From NCBI RefSeq assembly GCF_003688995.1, contig NZ_PENI01000001.1, positions 434,001 to 498,000 on the forward strand: a DNA stretch of 64,000 nt, given 5' to 3'. The DNA comes from Streptomyces shenzhenensis. GTDB lineage: Bacteria; Actinomycetota; Actinomycetes; Streptomycetales; Streptomycetaceae. Made by a program: the position numbers and the translations under genes. Position 1 is the first letter of the stretch. Every line of letters starts with the position of its first letter. Positions 60,075-64,000 of this stretch are shown in pieces. The notes under the pieces were generated by a model that saw only the letters and a program-made list of their open reading frames with translations, did no database searches and was not told the origin of the DNA.

Positions 60075-60752
60075 GTGCCTTCCCTGTTGCTGATCGAGGA
60101 CGACGACGCCATCCGTACGGCCCTGGAGCTCTCACTGACGCGCCAGGGACACCGGGTGGCCACCGCTGCCACCGGCGAGGACGGTCTGAAACTGCTGCGT
60201 GAACAGCGGCCGGACCTGATCGTGCTGGACGTGATGCTGCCCGGCATCGACGGGTTCGAGGTGTGCCGGCGCATCCGGCGCACGGACCAGTTGCCGATCA
60301 TCCTGCTGACCGCGCGCAGCGACGACATCGACGTGGTGGTCGGGCTGGAGTCGGGCGCCGACGACTATGTCGTCAAACCGGTGCAGGGGCGGGTGCTGGA
60401 CGCCCGGATCCGGGCCGTGCTGCGGCGCGGGGAACGGGAGGCCAGCGACTCGGCGACGTTCGGGAGCCTCGTCATCGACCGCTCGGCGATGACCGTGACC
60501 AAGAACGGCGAGGACCTCCAGCTCACCCCGACCGAGCTGCGGCTGCTGCTGGAGCTGAGCCGGCGGCCCGGCCAGGCGCTGTCCCGGCAGCAGCTGCTGC
60601 GGCTGGTGTGGGAGCACGACTACCTCGGTGACTCACGGCTGGTGGACGCGTGTGTCCAGCGGCTGCGCGCCAAGGTCGAGGACGTGCCGTCGTCCCCGAC
60701 GCTGATCCGTACCGTCCGTGGTGTCGGCTACCGCCTGGACGCTCCTCAGTGA
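60075..60752 (+). CDS. afsQ1: Response regulator AfsQ1
   Basis: A 225-residue OmpR-type regulator. The receiver domain has the acidic pair LLIEDDDA, the phosphorylation site Asp52 in LIVLDVMLPG, the Thr/Lys in ILLTARSDD and YVVKPVQGR. The C-terminal winged helix shows LTPTELRLLLELSRRPGQAL and LRAKVEDVPSSP to RTVRGVGYRLD. The length equals that of S. coelicolor AfsQ1, which in glutamate-rich minimal medium controls antibiotic genes, sigQ and nitrogen genes. The GTG at 60075 gives the 225-residue form; an ATG at 60066 would add three. It overlaps afsQ2 by 4 bp. Confidence 0.93.
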   Translation: MPSLLLIEDDDAIRTALELSLTRQGHRVATAATGEDGLKLLREQRPDLIVLDVMLPGIDGFEVCRRIRRTDQLPIILLTARSDDIDVVVGLESGADDYVVKPVQGRVLDARIRAVLRRGEREASDSATFGSLVIDRSAMTVTKNGEDLQLTPTELRLLLELSRRPGQALSRQQLLRLVWEHDYLGDSRLVDACVQRLRAKVEDVPSSPTLIRTVRGVGYRLDAPQ

Positions 60753-62347
60753 CGACGGCACAAGGGGGGTTCCGCGGCTGGGCCGCGGGTCGCAAGGGAG
60801 TCCTGTCACGGCTGCGCTTCACCAGTCTGCGGCTGCGGCTGGTCGTGGTCTTCGGGCTGGTCGCGCTGACCGCAGCGGTGTCCGCCTCGGGCATCGCCTA
60901 CTGGCTCAACCGGGAGGCCGTGCTCACCCGGGCCCAGGACGCGGCGCTGCGGGACTTCAAGCAGGAGATGCAGAACCGTGCGAGTGCGCTGCCCGTGCAC
61001 CCCACCCAGGACGAACTGCAGCGCACGGCGGGCCAGATGGCGGGCAGCAGCCAGCGCTTCAGCGTGCTGCTGGTCGGCCAGGACACGAACGGCCGGACGG
61101 TGTACGGCACTTCGGGCGGGCTGAGCGGATTCGCGCTGGAGGACGTTCCCCGGTCCCTGCGGGCCGCCGTGGACAAGCGGCAGCCGGTGGGCGACGGCAA
61201 CAAGTCCCCGCACCACCTGTACTGGCAGCGGATCGTCGACCACGGCACCCCGTATCTGGTGGCCGGCACGAAGGTGATCGGCGGCGGCCCGACCGGTTAC
61301 ATGCTCAAGTCGCTGGAGCCCGAGGCGAAGGACCTCAACTCCCTCGCCTGGTCGCTGGGCATCGCCACGGGCCTCGCGCTGATCGGCTCGGCGCTGCTCG
61401 CACAGGCCGCCGCGACGACCGTGCTGAAGCCGGTGCACCGGCTGGGCGTGGGCGCCCGGCGGCTCGGCGAGGGCAGGCTGGACACCCGGTTGCGGGTGTC
61501 CGGCACCGATGAACTCGCCGATCTCTCCCGGACGTTCAACAAGGCGGCCGAGGCGCTGGAGAAGCGGGTCGCCGACATGGCCGCCCGGGACGAGCCATCC
61601 CGGCGCTTCGTCGCGGACATGAGCCATGAGCTGCGTACGCCGCTGACTGCCATCACCGCCGTGACGGAGGTGCTGGAGGAGGAGCTGGACTCGGAGGCCG
61701 GGAGCATGGACCCGATGATCGAGCCCGCGGTGCGGCTGGTGGTGAGCGAGACACGGCGGCTGAACGACCTGGTCGAGAACCTGATGGAGGTCACCCGCTT
61801 CGACGCGGGCACGGCCCGGCTGGTCCTGGACGACGTGGACATCGCCGACCAGATCACCGCCTGCATCGACGCCCGCGCCTGGCTGGACGCGGTGGAGCTG
61901 GACGCCGAGCGCGGCATCCACGCGCTTCTCGACCCGCGCCGCCTCGATGTCATCCTCGCCAATCTGATCGGCAACGCGCTCAAGCACGGCGGCTCGCCGG
62001 TGCGGGTCTCGGTGCGGGTGGCCGGCGCGGAGGGCTCCGAGATCGTCATCGCCGTCCGCGACCACGGGCCCGGCATCCCCGAGGACGTCCTGCCGCACGT
62101 CTTCGACCGCTTCTACAAGGCCAGCGCCTCCCGCCCGCGCTCCGAGGGCAGCGGCCTCGGCCTGTCCATCGCGATGGAGAACGCTCACATCCACGGCGGC
62201 GAGATCACCGCCGCCAACTCGCCCGAGGGCGGCGCGGTGTTCACGCTGCGGCTGCCCCGGGACGCCGCCGAGCTGACGGAACCGGCCGACGAGACCGGCC
62301 CGGCCGCCGACGACGGCGATGCCGGCGACGGCAAGGGGGAGGCGTGA
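60749..62347 (+). CDS. afsQ2: Sensor histidine kinase AfsQ2
   Basis: A 532-residue membrane kinase with spans at about 30-50 and 200-220, an outer sensor domain between, then a HAMP region (LKPVHRLGVGARRLGEG), phospho-acceptor His293 in VADMSHELRTPLTAI, the N box LIGNALKHGG, and G boxes DHGPGIPED and SEGSGLGLSIAM. The acidic tail after the ATPase domain is typical of Streptomyces. It phosphorylates AfsQ1. The GTG overlaps the afsQ1 stop (GTGA), giving coupled translation. Confidence 0.92.
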   Translation: MTTAQGGFRGWAAGRKGVLSRLRFTSLRLRLVVVFGLVALTAAVSASGIAYWLNREAVLTRAQDAALRDFKQEMQNRASALPVHPTQDELQRTAGQMAGSSQRFSVLLVGQDTNGRTVYGTSGGLSGFALEDVPRSLRAAVDKRQPVGDGNKSPHHLYWQRIVDHGTPYLVAGTKVIGGGPTGYMLKSLEPEAKDLNSLAWSLGIATGLALIGSALLAQAAATTVLKPVHRLGVGARRLGEGRLDTRLRVSGTDELADLSRTFNKAAEALEKRVADMAARDEPSRRFVADMSHELRTPLTAITAVTEVLEEELDSEAGSMDPMIEPAVRLVVSETRRLNDLVENLMEVTRFDAGTARLVLDDVDIADQITACIDARAWLDAVELDAERGIHALLDPRRLDVILANLIGNALKHGGSPVRVSVRVAGAEGSEIVIAVRDHGPGIPEDVLPHVFDRFYKASASRPRSEGSGLGLSIAMENAHIHGGEITAANSPEGGAVFTLRLPRDAAELTEPADETGPAADDGDAGDGKGEA

Positions 62348-62949
62348 TGACCGTACGGCGGCTGCTGGCCGTCCCCGTGCTCGCCGTGCTGCTCGCCGGC
62401 TGCGGGATCCGGCCCACGGAGGTGCCGACGGACTTCGGCGGGGCGCCCTCACGGGTGCCGTGTTCGCTGTCCGAACCGGATGTGTCGGCGCAGACCGCGC
62501 TGGGCATGCCCGTGCAGGTCTTCCTGCTGTGCGGTGCGTCGCTGGTGACCGTGGACCGGACGGTGCGCGTCCCCGACGGCACGGCGGACGCCCGGCGGCG
62601 GGTGCTCGTGGCGCAGGGGCTGCTGGACCAGCTCGCCCGGACGCCGTCCGACAGCGAGCGGAACGCGGGCTATGCGACCTACGTCCGCGGCGGCACGAGC
62701 GTGAGCGGGCCGCGGTCCTCCGACCCCGAGGACACGCTGCGGCTGAGCACGGCCCCCGAGCAGCTCACCTCGTACGCGCTCGCCCAGATCATCTGCACGT
62801 TCTCCGACTCGACGGCGGCCGAGGGCGACGGCTCGGTGGTGCTGGGCGGGCCGGGCGGCGAGCGGCCGCGCCGGTACGAATGCAGCGACGACGTCCGCTC
62901 CCGGCCGGGCACCGCCCGGCCGCCGTCCAGCGAGGTGACGGGCGGCTGA
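62347..62949 (+). CDS. Lipoprotein of the afsQ operon
   Basis: A 200-residue lipoprotein with signal MTVRRLLAVPVLAVLLAGC, the lipobox being LLAGC. The mature part has a GerMN-like pattern (VQVFLLCGASLVTVDRTV and RVLVAQGLLDQLARTPSD) and two further Cys. Its ATG shares its A with the end of the afsQ2 stop codon, so it is co-transcribed and coupled. The S. coelicolor equivalent lies in the same place and is regarded as part of the AfsQ system; a role in sensing at the membrane is plausible but unproven. Confidence 0.85.
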   Translation: MTVRRLLAVPVLAVLLAGCGIRPTEVPTDFGGAPSRVPCSLSEPDVSAQTALGMPVQVFLLCGASLVTVDRTVRVPDGTADARRRVLVAQGLLDQLARTPSDSERNAGYATYVRGGTSVSGPRSSDPEDTLRLSTAPEQLTSYALAQIICTFSDSTAAEGDGSVVLGGPGGERPRRYECSDDVRSRPGTARPPSSEVTGG

Positions 62950-63070
62950 GGGACGGCGACGGCGCACGGCCCCGGGCGCGCCGCAGGCCCCGCGGCTGTG
63001 TCGCACACCTCACCCGCCCGCACGGGGCCGATCCGGAACCGATCGTGCGTGGGGGCGCGTCTAGGGGGGC

Positions 63071-63622
63071 GTGCAGCGTCAAGGCTCCATCGGCGGCAGC
63101 GCCGCGATCCGCATCCGGGTGACAGGGAGTGTCCTCCTCGTCGCGCATCTCGCGCTCGTCGCCTGGCTGATGCTGCGCCCCCTGAACGTCCCCTGGGTGA
63201 TGCCCGCCAATCTGCACCCGCTCGCCGGCATCCGGGCCGATCTGGCGCTGGGCCGGCCGGAGGCGGCCCGGCGGATCGGCGAGGGACTCGCCCTGCTCGC
63301 GCCGCTGGGCGTGCTGCTGCCGATGGCGCACGGCCGGCTCACCGCCTCCCCGCTCGCCTCCCTGCTCCGTACGGCGGCGGCGGGCGCCCTGCTCTCGCTG
63401 GGCATCGCCCTGCTGCAGACGGGCGTCCCGGGCCGGGTCGTGGACGTGGACTCGCTGCTGCTGAACACCGTGGGCGTGGCACTGGCGCATCTCGCCGTGG
63501 TCCCGGCGGGCCGCTCCTGGCTCCGCCGCAGGGGCGAGCGCGTCCGGCGTGCGCCCCTCCATCAGGAGGAAACGACTCAGGGCCGGACCCCGACGATTCC
63601 CAGGGTCGGCATCGCACCGTAG
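63071..63622 (+). CDS. VanZ-like membrane protein
   Basis: A 183-residue protein with four spans and the VanZ-type pattern: VAWLMLRPLNVPWVMPANLH early, then LLAPLGVLLPMA, LLSLGIALLQTGVPGRVVDV with the conserved Arg/Asp, and LLLNTVGVALAH. VanZ-family proteins relate to low-level glycopeptide resistance or cell envelope functions, but most are uncharacterised. The GTG at 63071 follows GGGGGG. It is 121 bp after the afsQ lipoprotein gene. Confidence 0.8.
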   Translation: MQRQGSIGGSAAIRIRVTGSVLLVAHLALVAWLMLRPLNVPWVMPANLHPLAGIRADLALGRPEAARRIGEGLALLAPLGVLLPMAHGRLTASPLASLLRTAAAGALLSLGIALLQTGVPGRVVDVDSLLLNTVGVALAHLAVVPAGRSWLRRRGERVRRAPLHQEETTQGRTPTIPRVGIAP

Positions 63623-63801
63623 AGCGACGCCCCGCCGTTCGCCGCTCCGTAACGTTGCGGACAGATGGGCAGCCGAGCCCACACCGGCGGGCGGCAAGGG
63701 CCGCGCGAGAGCGCCTTTCCCCACACGCCGGCCACGAGGAAGCCGAAGGGGCGGCTCAGGCCACCCCCCAGGCGACCGAGCGATCAAGAAGGAGTGGCGA
63801 C

Positions 63802-64000
63802 ATGACTGCCCTCGCCCGCCCCACCCACGGCCGCGTGCTCGGCGGAGTGTGCGCAGCGCTGGCACGGCGCTTCGGCACCTCCGCGACGACGATGCGGGTG
63901 ATCTTCCTGGTCTCCTGCCTGCTGCCGGGCCCGCAGTTCCTGCTCTACCTGGCCCTGTGGATCCTGCTGCCCTCGGAGGAGAAGTCCTCCACGGCGGCCT
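63802..64000 (+). CDS. PspC-domain protein, cut by the window end
   Basis: The first 66 residues of a PspC-like protein are visible: MTALARPTHGRVLGGVCAAL with the conserved GGVCxAxA-type motif, then ATTMRVIFLVSCLLPGPQFL and LYLALWILLPSEE, one hydrophobic hairpin or span. The full family member is usually 60-70 residues, so little may be missing. AAGGAG lies 8 bp before the ATG. Confidence 0.85.
   Translation, partial: MTALARPTHGRVLGGVCAALARRFGTSATTMRVIFLVSCLLPGPQFLLYLALWILLPSEEKSSTAA

Noticed and set aside
1..64000. tRNA, rRNA, transposase or integrase genes
   Set aside because: No conserved tRNA arms with CCA-type ends, no rRNA segments and no recombinase motifs were seen on either strand.

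Overview
The window is chromosomal DNA from a Streptomyces or very close relative. It has very high GC with almost every third codon position G or C, many GTG starts, class E sortase (LAxTG) surface signals, and the afsQ1-afsQ2-sigQ cluster. From memory, and not checked against a database, the gene order follows the S. coelicolor stretch around SCO4958 to SCO4905 running backwards, except for one block at about 36.6-53.4 kb that seems to be extra here.

Layout. 0-6.5 kb: a small membrane protein, cystathionine gamma-synthase (minus strand), a 780-bp repeat-filled gap, a conserved membrane-anchored protein, a decayed NAD(P)-binding pseudogene, a VOC protein behind an iron box, and an alcohol dehydrogenase divergent from an XRE regulator. 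6.5-14.8 kb: a large secreted subtilase, a MacB/LolD-type ABC exporter, an L,D-transpeptidase lipoprotein, a small acidic protein and a small LAxTG wall protein. 14.8-21.8 kb: hutH, a GAF-GGDEF protein (cdgE), an enoyl-CoA hydratase, a repeat-rich type II membrane protein and a class III adenylate cyclase. 22-29 kb: the acyl-CoA carboxylase region (birA, pccB, accE, mmpB, maf, accA2). 29-36.5 kb: TetR and DeoR regulators, LpdA, a GGCT-like protein, an orphan RelE-like protein, purine nucleoside phosphorylase and a phospho-sugar mutase.

36.6-53.4 kb: a PIG-V-like mannosyltransferase, a lytic transglycosylase and then a nine-gene minus-strand cluster (39456-51572). That cluster encodes PstC- and PstA-like permeases, a PstB-like ATPase, three different PstS-like extracellular binding proteins (two with C-terminal membrane anchors), an Ig-like LAxTG surface protein, a membrane sortase fold that has lost its catalytic His and Cys, and a sortase-like lipoprotein that keeps both. 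I regard this as the least explained and most interesting system in the window. 53.4-58.9 kb: a PH-domain protein, deoC, a split ALDH16-like pair, a small secreted protein and a uridine kinase. 59-64 kb: sigQ divergent from afsQ1-afsQ2-lipoprotein, a VanZ-like protein and a truncated PspC gene at the edge.

Connections. AccA2, PccB and AccE form an acyl-CoA carboxylase that BirA biotinylates. deoD and deoC, 20 kb apart, carry the same 12-bp palindrome CTACGCGCGTAG next to leaderless-type promoters, so one repressor probably controls both; the phospho-sugar mutase, aldehyde dehydrogenases and uridine kinase would extend this nucleoside/deoxyribose salvage set. An exact GTnAC-N6-GTnAC AfsQ1 site lies between sigQ and afsQ1. 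A family of intergenic repeats (core GCAGTTCCCCGCGCCCCT) recurs at four loci, and a separate MITE-like element sits at 33.4 kb. No tRNA, rRNA, transposase, integrase or CRISPR array was seen.
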